Assembly (NCBI RefSeq): GCF_013305725.1
Contig: NZ_CP047883.1
Location: 62,001-126,000, forward strand
Length of the DNA: 64,000 nucleotides
Source: Streptococcus mitis
GTDB lineage: Bacteria > Bacillota > Bacilli > Lactobacillales > Streptococcaceae
Reading direction: 5' to 3'
The translations under genes were made by a program, and so were the position numbers. Every line of letters begins with the position of its first letter. The stretch's first letter is position 1. Shown piece by piece: positions 8,684 to 17,358 of this stretch. The notes under the pieces are model-generated. The model worked only from the letters and a program-made list of their open reading frames with translations. It was not told where the DNA came from and ran no database searches.

Positions 8684-10328
8684 ATTCTACTCCTTCTGGG
8701 TTAGCCATTTTGTATAGTGAATAAGCGCCGTCAAGGTTTTGGACGGTAAATCCTGCTTGTTTGAGGATACGCTCTGCGATATAGCTGCGCAAACCACTGT
8801 GGCAGCTAACGATGTAGGCTTGGTTCTTGTCTAGTTCATCCAAGTGTTCCCGTAGTTCATTTAGGGGGATATGAATGGTATCGACTTTGAGTCGACCACT
8901 CTGGAATTCGCCACTTGTTCGTACATCTAGGAATTTCTTACCATTAGCTAGTTCGTCTTCGAGCTGGTACCATTGAACATTGTTGCTGAGGCCTTCGATA
9001 AGGTTTAAGGCTGCGTAGCCCAGCATATTGACGGGATCCTTGGCCGAGCCAAATGGTGGCGCATAGGTAAACTCCAATTCTGGTAAGTCAAAGACGGTGA
9101 GATTTCCCTTGATAGCAGTTGCTAGGATATCGATTCGCTTGTCAACACCTTTCTTCCCAACTCCTTGGGCACCATAGATTTTTCCAGTGTTTGGGTCAAA
9201 GAGGAGCTTCAAGGTCATATCAGTAGCGCCTGGATAATAACCAGCATGGTCTTTCCCGCTGACATGAAGGGCCTTGTAAGGAAGTTGATTCATGCTAAGT
9301 ACATGCTCGCTGAGACCAGTCGAAGCAGCTGTCATATCAAAGGTACGAACGATAGCAGTACCGATACTGCCCTTATTTGTACGACCGAGTCCTGCGATGA
9401 CGTCTGCCACTTGGCGTCCTTGTCGATTGGCAGGAGAAGCTAGAGAGATGAGAGCATCTTGGCCTGTAATCTCTTGCTTGACGACGATGGCATCCCCAAC
9501 TGCAAAGATATCTTTTTGACTAGTTTCGTAATGTTCATTGACCAGGATCCCACCACGAAGTCCCAGTTCAACCCCCGCAGCTTTTGCTAATCCATTTTCA
9601 GGTTCAACACCGACAGAAAGGATAGTGAGGTCAGAAGTGATCTTTTGACCATTTTCGAGAATGATGACTTTTCCTTGGTCTTCAAATCGAGTCGCAGACT
9701 GAGAAGTGATAACGCGAACGCCGTTTTTAACCAATTCTTCCTGGACAAAGGCTGCCATTTCTTGATCTAATGGTGGCAAGACATGGGGTGCTTTCTCAAT
9801 GATGGTAACTTGCAATCCACGTTTCGCAAGATTTTCAGCCATTTCAAGCCCGATAAAGCCTGCGCCGATAACGACAGCTTCTTTTGGATGATTGTCCAAG
9901 GCAGCCATAATCTCGTCAAGATCGGGAACATTGCGGAGCGTGTAGGCATTCTTAGCTTCTGCCAAACCTTCAATGGTAGGAACAAATGGTTTAGCTCCTG
10001 GGGAGAGGACCAACTTGTCGTAGCTTTCTGTGAATTCCTGTCCATCGTGTCGCACAGTCACAGTGTGCTCTGCTGGGGAAATACTGATGACCTCATGGAA
10101 AGGACGAACATCCAGATTAAAGCGTGCTTTGAGACTTTCAGGAGTTTGGACCAATAAACTATCACGGTTTGCAATTTCTCCTGAAACATAGTAAGGAAGT
10201 CCGCAGTTTGCAAAGGAAACAAAGGGACCTTTCTCAAAAATAGTGATTTCAGCGTCTTCCATGAGACGTCTGAGGCGGGTTGCTGCTGACATACCGCCTG
10301 CAACTCCCCCGACAATGATAATTTTCAT
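8673..10328 (-). CDS. CoA-disulfide reductase-rhodanese fusion (CoADR-RHD)
   Basis: FAD-dependent pyridine-nucleotide disulfide reductase with a C-terminal rhodanese domain, 551 residues. The FAD motif IIVGGVAGGMSAATRLRR is at the N-terminus, the CoADR active Cys is in SFANCGLPYYVSG (~residue 43), and a second nucleotide-binding GAGFIGLEMAENL lies at ~155. The rhodanese part (from ~455) has FLDVRTSGEFQSGRL and active-site CHSGLRS. Members reduce CoA persulfide or polysulfides and protect against reactive sulfur. The operon lies downstream of a CstR-type operator, so induction by persulfide is likely. Confidence 0.9.
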   Translation of the reverse strand: MKIIIVGGVAGGMSAATRLRRLMEDAEITIFEKGPFVSFANCGLPYYVSGEIANRDSLLVQTPESLKARFNLDVRPFHEVISISPAEHTVTVRHDGQEFTESYDKLVLSPGAKPFVPTIEGLAEAKNAYTLRNVPDLDEIMAALDNHPKEAVVIGAGFIGLEMAENLAKRGLQVTIIEKAPHVLPPLDQEMAAFVQEELVKNGVRVITSQSATRFEDQGKVIILENGQKITSDLTILSVGVEPENGLAKAAGVELGLRGGILVNEHYETSQKDIFAVGDAIVVKQEITGQDALISLASPANRQGRQVADVIAGLGRTNKGSIGTAIVRTFDMTAASTGLSEHVLSMNQLPYKALHVSGKDHAGYYPGATDMTLKLLFDPNTGKIYGAQGVGKKGVDKRIDILATAIKGNLTVFDLPELEFTYAPPFGSAKDPVNMLGYAALNLIEGLSNNVQWYQLEDELANGKKFLDVRTSGEFQSGRLKVDTIHIPLNELREHLDELDKNQAYIVSCHSGLRSYIAERILKQAGFTVQNLDGAYSLYKMANPEGVEYGN

Positions 10329-10348
10329 TGACTTTCTCCTTTATACAT

Positions 10349-10654
10349 CTAGATGATTTTACCTGTCCAAGCACTCATACCGCCTCGGACATTGATGACA
10401 TCATAGCCTTTTTTCTTTAGCTTTTTAGCAGCCATCTTACTACGCATACCAGAATGACAAATGACATAAAGTGTTTCTTTTGTCGCTGGTGTATAAGATC
10501 CGATTTCGGATAGAGGGACATTCTTGGCATTTTTGATATGGCCTCTACGAAATTCCATCGGCGTCCGAACATCCAGTAGCTGAATTGGTTCCTTGAGTTT
10601 GGCTTCTAACTCGCTGGTAGAAATACTGTCAATTTTTGTAAATAAGTGAAACAT
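10349..10654 (-). CDS. Rhodanese-like protein, first gene of the sulfur operon
   Basis: Rhodanese-domain protein of 101 residues with LLDVRTPMEFRRGHI and active-site CHSGMRSKMA. The start is set at the ATG at 10654 because GGAGG sits 6 nt upstream; a TTG 12 bp earlier overlaps that site and is rejected. The leader contains the inverted repeat at 10667-10687, placing this gene directly under CstR-type control. CoADR-RHD follows 20 bp later. Confidence 0.9.
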   Translation of the reverse strand: MFHLFTKIDSISTSELEAKLKEPIQLLDVRTPMEFRRGHIKNAKNVPLSEIGSYTPATKETLYVICHSGMRSKMAAKKLKKKGYDVINVRGGMSAWTGKII

Positions 10655-10666
10655 AGGCACCTCCAA

Positions 10667-10687
10667 ATATACCCTTATGGGGTATAT
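10667..10687 (-). promoter_or_regulatory. CstR/CsoR-type operator
   Basis: ATATACCC and GGGTATAT form a perfect 8-bp inverted repeat around a 5-nt spacer (TTATG). This is the layout of CsoR/CstR operators. It starts at the -10 box of the rhodanese operon and covers the expected transcription start, so bound repressor would block transcription. Confidence 0.8.
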
Positions 10688-10714
10688 TAAACCATGAAGT
10701 CAAGCTTTTGTCAA
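10686..10714 (-). promoter_or_regulatory. Promoter of the rhodanese-CoADR operon
   Basis: On the minus strand TTGACA (10714-10709) is followed after 17 bp by TTTAAT (10691-10686). The CstR-type inverted repeat begins within the -10 box. Confidence 0.75.
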
Positions 10715-10829
10715 GCAAGTTGTTTTGACTTGGGAGGGAATTAGTTTCGAGAGTCTAGAAAGCAGGCTATTCTTGACCTTTCAAAGGCTTTTTGATATGA
10801 TGGGTCCAAAGTGAGTATGAGGTGATAAG

Positions 10830-11393
10830 ATGACCAGTGAATACCAGAAAATGATAGCAGGGGAGCCTTACCGTCCGTCGGATCCTGAATTACGGACCTT
10901 GGCGCAGGCTTCTCGCCAAAAACAGTTTGCCTTCAACCAGGAGTTAGATCCCTTGAAAGGGGCAGAGATTATCAAGACTTGGTTTGGTTCAACTGGAGAA
11001 AATCTCTATGTCAATCCACGCCTGGTGGTTGATTATGGAATTAATATCCATCTAGGGGAAAATTTTTATTCTAATTGGAACTTGACCATGCTGGATGTTT
11101 GTCCGATTCGCATCGGTAACAATGCCATGATTGGCCCCAACTGTCAGTTTTTAACCCCACTCCATCCACTAGATCCGAAGGAACGTAATTCAGGGGTCGA
11201 ATACGGCAAGCCCATCACCATCGGTGACAATTTCTGGGCTGGAGGTGGCGTCATTGTCCTTCCTGGAGTGACACTGGGAAATAACGTAGTGGCGGGAGCA
11301 GGGGCTGTGATTACCAAGTCCTTCGGAGACAATGTTGTTTTAGGTGGCAATCCTGCGCGTGTTATCAAGGAAATCCCTGTGAAAGAAAATTAA
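10830..11393 (+). CDS. Sugar O-acetyltransferase (maltose/galactoside acetyltransferase family)
   Basis: Left-handed beta-helix acetyltransferase of 187 residues. The N-terminus (MTSEYQKMIAGEPYRPSDPEL) is the typical maltose-acetyltransferase cap. Hexapeptide repeats run through IRIGNNAMIGPNCQF, ITIGDNFWAGGGVIV and VTLGNNVVAGAGAVI, ending GGNPARVIKEI. The likely catalytic His lies in FLTPLHPLDP. Such enzymes acetylate sugars with acetyl-CoA, possibly to detoxify non-metabolised ones. The gene ends 12 bp before an IS element. Confidence 0.9.
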   Translation: MTSEYQKMIAGEPYRPSDPELRTLAQASRQKQFAFNQELDPLKGAEIIKTWFGSTGENLYVNPRLVVDYGINIHLGENFYSNWNLTMLDVCPIRIGNNAMIGPNCQFLTPLHPLDPKERNSGVEYGKPITIGDNFWAGGGVIVLPGVTLGNNVVAGAGAVITKSFGDNVVLGGNPARVIKEIPVKEN

Positions 11394-11460
11394 AAAGAAC
11401 AGCTGTGAACTGCACCCCAAAAGTTAGACAGAAAAAATCTAACTTTTGGGGTGTTTTACT

Positions 11461-11997
11461 ATGAAATTAACTTATGATGATAAAGTTCAGATCTATGAAC
11501 TTAGAAAACAAGGATATAGCTTAGAGGAGCTTTCAAATAAATTTGGGATAAACAATTCTAATCTTAGATACATGATTAAATTGATTGAACGTTACGGAAT
11601 AGAAATCGTTAAAAAGAGGAAGAATCGTTACTATTCCTTTAAATTGAAACAAGAAATGATTAAGAAAGTTCTGCTGGAAGGTCGTTCACAAAGAAGTGTT
11701 AGTCTTGATTATGCCCTCCCAAACCAAGGAATGCTTCCAAGTTGGCTGGCGCAATACAAGAAAAACGGGTATACTATTGTTGAGAAAACAAGAGGGAGAG
11801 TACCTAAAATGGGACGTAAACGGAAGAAAACTTGGGAAGAAATGACAGAACTAGAGCGACTTCAAGAGGAGAATGAGCGTCTACGTACCGAGGTAGCCTA
11901 CCTAAAAAAGTTAAAAGAGTTAGAGGAAAGGGACGAAGCCTTAGAGCGAGAAAGGCAGAGACAGTTAGAGAAATGGCTTCAGGAAGATTTCGACTAG
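11461..11997 (+). CDS. IS3-family transposase OrfA
   Basis: DNA-binding OrfA of the IS, 178 residues from ATG 11461. A helix-turn-helix is visible at the N-terminus ([19 protein letters not shown]) with a second copy near residues 60-90, and the C-terminal third is a charged coiled coil ([21 protein letters not shown]) of leucine-zipper type. A few codons before its end it passes an A AAA AAG slippery heptamer, allowing a -1 shift into orfB. Confidence 0.88.
   Translation: MKLTYDDKVQIYELRKQGYSLEELSNKFGINNSNLRYMIKLIERYGIEIVKKRKNRYYSFKLKQEMIKKVLLEGRSQRSVSLDYALPNQGMLPSWLAQYKKNGYTIVEKTRGRVPKMGRKRKKTWEEMTELERLQEENERLRTEVAYLKKLKELEERDEALERERQRQLEKWLQEDFD
11904..11910 (+). other. -1 programmed frameshift site
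   Basis: The heptamer A AAA AAG is in the correct phase of orfA (CTA AAA AAG). Read in the -1 frame, codons are open from here to the orfB stop at 12812, so an OrfAB transposase can be made as in other IS3-family elements. Confidence 0.8.
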
Positions 11998-12812
11998 ATT
12001 TACTTCTTGAAACAGCACGTTTAGCTCGTTCGACCTACTACTATCACGTGAAACAGCTAGACAAACCAGATAAGGATCAAGAACTTAAAGCTGAAATTCA
12101 ATCCATTTTTACTGAACACAAGGGAAATTACGGATATCGTCGAATTCATTTAGAATTAAGAAATCGTGCTTATGTGGTCAATCATAAAAGAGTTCAACGC
12201 TTGATGAAAGTGCTCAATTTACAAGCTATAATCCGCAAGAAACGCAAGTATTCTTCTCATAAAGGAGACGTTGGCAAGAAGGCAGAGAATCTCATTCAAC
12301 GTCAATTTGAAGGCTCTAAACCGATGGAAAAGTGCTATACAGATGTGACAGAGTTTGCCATTCCAGCAAGTCCTCAAAAGCTTTACTTATCGCCAGTTTT
12401 AGATGGATTTAATAGCGAAATTATCGCCTATAATCTTTCAACTTCGCCCAACTTAGAACAAGTGAAAGCTATGTTAAACCAGGCCTTCAGTGAGGATCAT
12501 TACACAAATACTATTCTCCATAGTGATCAAGGGTGGCAATACCAACACGATTCTTATCATCGGTTCCTAGAGAGTAAGGGAATTCAGCCATCTATGTCAC
12601 GTAAAGGCAACAGCCCAGACAACGGCATGATGGAGTCCTTTTTTGGTATTTTGAAATCGGAGATGTTTTACGGTTATGAGAAGCACTTTAGATCTTTAGA
12701 AGACCTTGAACAAGCTATTATAGACTATATTGATTACTACAACAATAAACGAATTAAGGTCAAACTAAAAGGACTCAGTCCTGTGCAATACAGAACTAAA
12801 TCCTTTCAATAA
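11973..12812 (+). CDS. IS3-family transposase OrfB (DDE integrase domain)
   Basis: Catalytic part of the IS3 transposase: 279 residues from the internal ATG, longer if made as OrfAB by frameshift. An HTH_21-like segment ([22 protein letters not shown]) is followed by an rve domain with the DDE residues in [18 protein letters not shown] and [13 protein letters not shown]. The domain looks intact, so the element may still be active. Confidence 0.9.
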   Translation: MASGRFRLDLLLETARLARSTYYYHVKQLDKPDKDQELKAEIQSIFTEHKGNYGYRRIHLELRNRAYVVNHKRVQRLMKVLNLQAIIRKKRKYSSHKGDVGKKAENLIQRQFEGSKPMEKCYTDVTEFAIPASPQKLYLSPVLDGFNSEIIAYNLSTSPNLEQVKAMLNQAFSEDHYTNTILHSDQGWQYQHDSYHRFLESKGIQPSMSRKGNSPDNGMMESFFGILKSEMFYGYEKHFRSLEDLEQAIIDYIDYYNNKRIKVKLKGLSPVQYRTKSFQ

Positions 12813-12842
12813 TTATTTGTCCAACTTTTGGGGGTCAGTACA

Positions 12843-13480
12843 CTTTAAGCGTTTTTTCTTTTTTCAATTTTAATCATCACAAAATTTATATATCATTTAA
12901 TCAATTCACTTTTATTTTTTCACGCAGTTCCTATCATATTATTTTTTATAATATGATATAATACGAGTAGAAAACGATTTTGCTACTTGAATTTTACAGA
13001 TTTAAAAGATTTTCCAAAAATTAACATAATGTTATGTTGAAAAGCATTGTTTTTAAAAAGAGTTAAGATTTGAGCGAGTATATATTAGATATAGATGATT
13101 GTTTACTAAAAACACTATTGGAATAGACAGTTTGAAAGGAAGATATGATTAAAAAGTATGATGTAAGATATAATCAGTCAACTAATATAGTGGTTTAATC
13201 TAAAGTAGAAAAGTGGGATGTAATTTTTCATTTACAATTGAGATATATATTTAAAACATAATAAGTTTTTCATGAGATTGACTCAAAAAAATTAAATATG
13301 ACAAAACAAAAGTATAAGAAAGAATATATTAATACTCTGCTGTAAATTATGTAACTTATTTAGTAGGGATGTATTAAATATTGAATGATTTGCTTTTTGG
13401 TTTGTGTCTCTCTAAAAAATTGCTAATAATCAGGAATGAACATTTAAAGAATTAGTTAAATATGTATTAGGAAGAAACAG
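12843..13480 (+). other. AT-rich spacer before the Detocs-like operon
   Basis: About 640 bp of strongly AT-rich sequence with no convincing reading frame, RNA gene or repeat. It presumably contains the dtcA promoter. I see nothing else I can support. Confidence 0.5.
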
Positions 13481-16400
13481 ATGGGTTCAAAGAAAAATAA
13501 AAAAATTAATAAAATTCAAAATAGAAGACAGGTCATCAGCAATTATGATATAGTAGAACTTCAGAAGAAAATTGCCTTAGGAAAAAAGTTATCTGTCAGT
13601 GATATATTTAAAATAAAAAGCTCGAATAATTCAGAAATTAAAAGACAATTTTTTAAAACAACTACAATAGCTAATGAGTATTTTTCTTATCATTCTAATA
13701 AAGCAATTATAAAAAATATTAAGAACACTGATTTTACAGGATTTAATATTCATCTTGAGAGTTTAACTCTTATGAAAGAGCTAGAATGGTTTCTGCTTGA
13801 ATTATTATCGTTTAAAGATGAGATTAATTACTATTTAGGATTGAAATCAGAGTTTGAAGATTCCTTTTTTAGAAGAAATTGTGATTTTGGAGAACATATT
13901 TTAGCAGAAATAAAAGAAAATCTTGGTTTTTCTCTATGGGAATTTGAAAATGAACTGTTAATAAAAATAAATAAAGAGAAACATAATAAGAGTGAACTTA
14001 TAGAAGAAGTTAACTCTTTATATCAAGACGATAAACCTTATTCAAGTTTCAATGCCTTATTACTATCTTTAATTGTTGATAAAATATCAGATGAATCAGA
14101 CTCATTTCTTTATTACCAAACTATTAGTAAAAAAATTGAAGGGATTCCTGAGCCTTTTAAACATGTTCTTTCTTATTTTCTATTATGTGAATCTTATCCT
14201 TTATATAATGAAAAGGAAGTTAGCAAATTGCTAGCACACTCAACTATGTTATCTATAGTTGATAGATTTAATATATTAGTGAAATTACTACTAAATTTTC
14301 CTGAGAATATTAAGAAAAAAATACGTGATAATTTTTCAAGTATATTAAACCAATTTGACGATTATAAAATAAAGAAATTTCTATCAGAAAGGTATGATTT
14401 ATTAGATAATTTAAATAGAAGTGACATTGATTTTATTGAAACACAACAGCAGTTATCGGTTAAAAATTATAAGAACAATAGTAATTTGATTGGTAAGGTA
14501 ATAAAGGAATATTATCTAAGTTATTCAACTGTAGACTTATTGAGTAGATATGTATCATCACAAAATAGAGAAGAAGAAGAACTCTACAAAGACTTAAAGA
14601 TAGAGTATATTCCAGATTTTGTAGATATAATAAATTGTTATGTTAAGATTAAGAATTTTAGTTTTTCTAGTGACCATATAAGTAAGCTTTACTATTACAC
14701 AAGAAAGTATAGTAGTTTCGATTTATTAAACCAATTTAGGTTACATCTAAGAGCATTATCTACAGGGGCGCTAGATGATAGAAGGATTGAACTTTATGAT
14801 AAATACACTACACTATCCTGTCTAAAGTATACTATAGATGCCATAGATGCTGTAAAAATTTTAAATAAAAATATTGATTTTAAAATTTATTTAGATGATA
14901 TTTTTAGTTTAAAAGTTAACAATATAAAATCTGTAGCAGATGTTGAGCTAGGGTTATCTCTATTAAGAAATATCAAGCTGGATATCAATAGTTTAAATAA
15001 TTTTTCGCAATCAATTGAGGATTTGCAATTACCGGTATGGTATTTAGAAGAAGTGAAATATTTTATTTTTAATCATTACTTGGATAGTAATGATTTACAA
15101 AATGCGATAGCAGAATTATCGGATGCCTATTTTAGAAGGAAAAATTCTATCTGTATTTATCCTTTGGATAAAATGAGAGAGTTACTTGATCAAGAAACAT
15201 TATGTTTTGATTTATCGAAAATAGAGGTTCCAATTGTCGCAAAATTATGTAACTCTTCTAAATTAAAATATATTTTCGAAGATTATCTAGAAGAAAACAT
15301 GATAGATTATCCTTCAAATATGAAAATGGGAACAAATAATGAAAACAAAGTGCGCTTTGTGTTAGAATCTATTTGTACACGAGAATTATTATCGGAATTA
15401 ACTATGATTTTAGAATCTGAAGAGCAAGTGACTAATGAACGATTAAGTATTCTTAGTAAATTGAACGAATCGAATGTTGGGGAGTTCGATAATAAATATG
15501 CGAAAGAGATAAGTGAGTTATCACAAGAAGTCTTATTAAAAAAATTAGTACGTTCGGTAAACCGAAGCAAGTTAACTGTTGATAGTGAAAAAATATATCA
15601 AAAAAATAAGGATGAACTTGGTAAGTTCTTTAATGACTTTATTGATACAAAAGAAGAGCGATTATTGGGATATTTTACAAATGATCAATTAAATGAGAAT
15701 AAACAATTACTTTTTATTGGATTGAAAGAATATAATCCCAAAATGGGAGCTTTAGAGCGTTTGTTTACTAAAGTTGTTATAAAATTCTTGTTTGATGATG
15801 ATGGCTTAGATTCATATCTCAGCACAAGGGTAAGACATGGAACTTTACAAGGACAAATTAGACGTGCTTTTAGTAATAATAATTTAATAACAGAAAAGAT
15901 ATCGGATACATCCAATATATACGCTCCAAATGAGTATATAAAAAAAATAGTTGAACCAAATTATGATAAAATATCAAGTATTCTTAATGATTTCTCAGAA
16001 TCAGTGGATGATGAAATAACACGTATAAAGCAAGAAATATTACAAATCAAATACGGAGAGAGAGGGATAGATTCCGGGATTTTTAATTTGAGTGAAAGCT
16101 TTTATGATATAGAAGATGAAGTATATAATAAAGTAAAAGTACTAAATGATCCAAAACAAATATATGATAAAATTGTAGAGTATATCTGGAAAAAAATTGA
16201 TATAAAAGTATTGATGTTACAAAAGATGATTAAAAGTGACATAACAAAAATCTTTATTGACAAACTTACAAACTTGGAACATCGTTTAGATAGGAGTGGG
16301 TTAGAATTATCTATTATTAGAAATAATATCGCAAGTTGTAAGACAGACATTCAAAATTCATTAGAAGAAATAGCAGGATGGTTTGAACGTTCGCAAATTT

Positions 16401-16897
16401 CAGATGATACTGTAGTCCATAGCGAAGATCTAATTTCTGTTTCTAAAAATATAATTTCAAAAATAAATTCTGATTTTGAAAAAATAACATTTAATTTGGA
16501 ATTAAATAAAGACTATAAAATTTCTAGTAGAGAACTTCCATTTTATATCGATATACTCTTGATTTTATTCAACAATGCTATGAAACATAGTGGTGTTAAA
16601 AGTGATGACCTTATTATTAATGCTTCCATAATTGAAAATGAAGATGGATCTACTATTAAGTTTAGCAATAATTACTTAAGTGAAAAGGAAGACTTAATTA
16701 GAGAGTCAATTGAAACTTTGAAACAGAGCTTAGATGAAATAGCAAGTAGTGATAATATTCCAAGGTTAACTAAAGAAGGAGGATCGGGCTACCATAAATT
16801 ATTTAAAATAATAAAAATTAATTTTATTAAGGACCCCTTTTTTGAATTTTGTATATCGAAAGATAAATTTGAAGTGATTATCAGAATGGAAGGATAG
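13481..16897 (+). CDS. dtcA: DtcA-like sensor with C-terminal histidine-kinase ATPase domain (Detocs)
   Basis: Large protein of 1138 residues. The long N-terminal part is helical and repetitive without a motif I can name. A conserved-looking segment RVRHGTLQGQIRRAF lies around His786. The C-terminus is a GHKL/HATPase_c domain: N-box ILFNNAMKHSG (Asn1031) and G-box TKEGGSGYHKLFKI (~1097-1110). In Detocs, DtcA senses phage infection, autophosphorylates on His and passes phosphate to the receivers. No membrane segment is obvious, so it is likely cytoplasmic. It starts with AGGAAGAAACAG before ATG, and the next gene begins 2 bp after its stop. Codon and base use are much more AT-rich than the flanking backbone, pointing to transfer. 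The phosphorylated His is not identified with confidence. Confidence 0.8.
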   Translation: MGSKKNKKINKIQNRRQVISNYDIVELQKKIALGKKLSVSDIFKIKSSNNSEIKRQFFKTTTIANEYFSYHSNKAIIKNIKNTDFTGFNIHLESLTLMKELEWFLLELLSFKDEINYYLGLKSEFEDSFFRRNCDFGEHILAEIKENLGFSLWEFENELLIKINKEKHNKSELIEEVNSLYQDDKPYSSFNALLLSLIVDKISDESDSFLYYQTISKKIEGIPEPFKHVLSYFLLCESYPLYNEKEVSKLLAHSTMLSIVDRFNILVKLLLNFPENIKKKIRDNFSSILNQFDDYKIKKFLSERYDLLDNLNRSDIDFIETQQQLSVKNYKNNSNLIGKVIKEYYLSYSTVDLLSRYVSSQNREEEELYKDLKIEYIPDFVDIINCYVKIKNFSFSSDHISKLYYYTRKYSSFDLLNQFRLHLRALSTGALDDRRIELYDKYTTLSCLKYTIDAIDAVKILNKNIDFKIYLDDIFSLKVNNIKSVADVELGLSLLRNIKLDINSLNNFSQSIEDLQLPVWYLEEVKYFIFNHYLDSNDLQNAIAELSDAYFRRKNSICIYPLDKMRELLDQETLCFDLSKIEVPIVAKLCNSSKLKYIFEDYLEENMIDYPSNMKMGTNNENKVRFVLESICTRELLSELTMILESEEQVTNERLSILSKLNESNVGEFDNKYAKEISELSQEVLLKKLVRSVNRSKLTVDSEKIYQKNKDELGKFFNDFIDTKEERLLGYFTNDQLNENKQLLFIGLKEYNPKMGALERLFTKVVIKFLFDDDGLDSYLSTRVRHGTLQGQIRRAFSNNNLITEKISDTSNIYAPNEYIKKIVEPNYDKISSILNDFSESVDDEITRIKQEILQIKYGERGIDSGIFNLSESFYDIEDEVYNKVKVLNDPKQIYDKIVEYIWKKIDIKVLMLQKMIKSDITKIFIDKLTNLEHRLDRSGLELSIIRNNIASCKTDIQNSLEEIAGWFERSQISDDTVVHSEDLISVSKNIISKINSDFEKITFNLELNKDYKISSRELPFYIDILLILFNNAMKHSGVKSDDLIINASIIENEDGSTIKFSNNYLSEKEDLIRESIETLKQSLDEIASSDNIPRLTKEGGSGYHKLFKIIKINFIKDPFFEFCISKDKFEVIIRMEG

Positions 16898-16899
16898 CA

Positions 16900-17358
16900 G
16901 TGAAAATATTAATTATTGAAGATGATAAAAATAAAAGTACTCAAATTATTGAGCGTTTGAGTAGCTACTTTACAGATATAGATTTTACTGTCAAAAGATC
17001 ATTTCAACAAGGAGTAAAAACACTAAGGAGTTCTAGTTTTGATGTATTACTTCTGGATATGACATTGCCTACATTTGATATTGATATCAATAGCAGTGGA
17101 GGAAAGATTAGAAACTTTGCTGGGATGGATATTTTAGATGTAATGCAGCAGAGGCAAATAGGTCTTAAAACAATTGTAATAACTCAATATGAAAGTTTTG
17201 GGGAAGAATTAGTTACAATATCTCAGATGAAGGATATATTAAAAGATCGATACAACAAAAATTTTGTTGATATAATATATTATAGTTCTTCGTCTAAAAG
17301 TTGGTTTGAAAGTTTAAAGAAATTATTAGGAGATCTATATGAAAGTATTAATTGTTGA
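16900..17358 (+). CDS. dtcB: DtcB-like stand-alone receiver protein
   Basis: 152-residue single receiver domain with no output domain. Acidic pocket Asp8/Asp9, phospho-acceptor Asp53 in LLLDMTLP, a Thr in VITQYES and a Lys in SSKSWF are all present, so it should be phosphorylatable. In Detocs, DtcB acts as a phosphate sink that drains stray signal from DtcA and prevents self-intoxication. The start must be GTG 16900, since no suitable ATG precedes the conserved KILIIEDD strand. It overlaps dtcC by 20 bp. Confidence 0.82.
   Translation: MKILIIEDDKNKSTQIIERLSSYFTDIDFTVKRSFQQGVKTLRSSSFDVLLLDMTLPTFDIDINSSGGKIRNFAGMDILDVMQQRQIGLKTIVITQYESFGEELVTISQMKDILKDRYNKNFVDIIYYSSSSKSWFESLKKLLGDLYESINC

Larger units (their letters stand above)
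11406..12842 (+). mobile_element. IS3-family insertion sequence (IS150-like), complete
   Basis: About 1.44 kb. The left end (from TGAACTGCACCCC) and the complement of the right end (ending CAGTACA) are imperfect inverted repeats of about 25 bp with 4 mismatches, and the element has TG...CA termini. It holds orfA and orfB overlapping in a -1 arrangement. A 15-bp-stem hairpin (ACCCCAAAAGTTAGA with its complement) lies inside the left end. No clear target duplication is visible, so exact ends are approximate. Confidence 0.85.
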
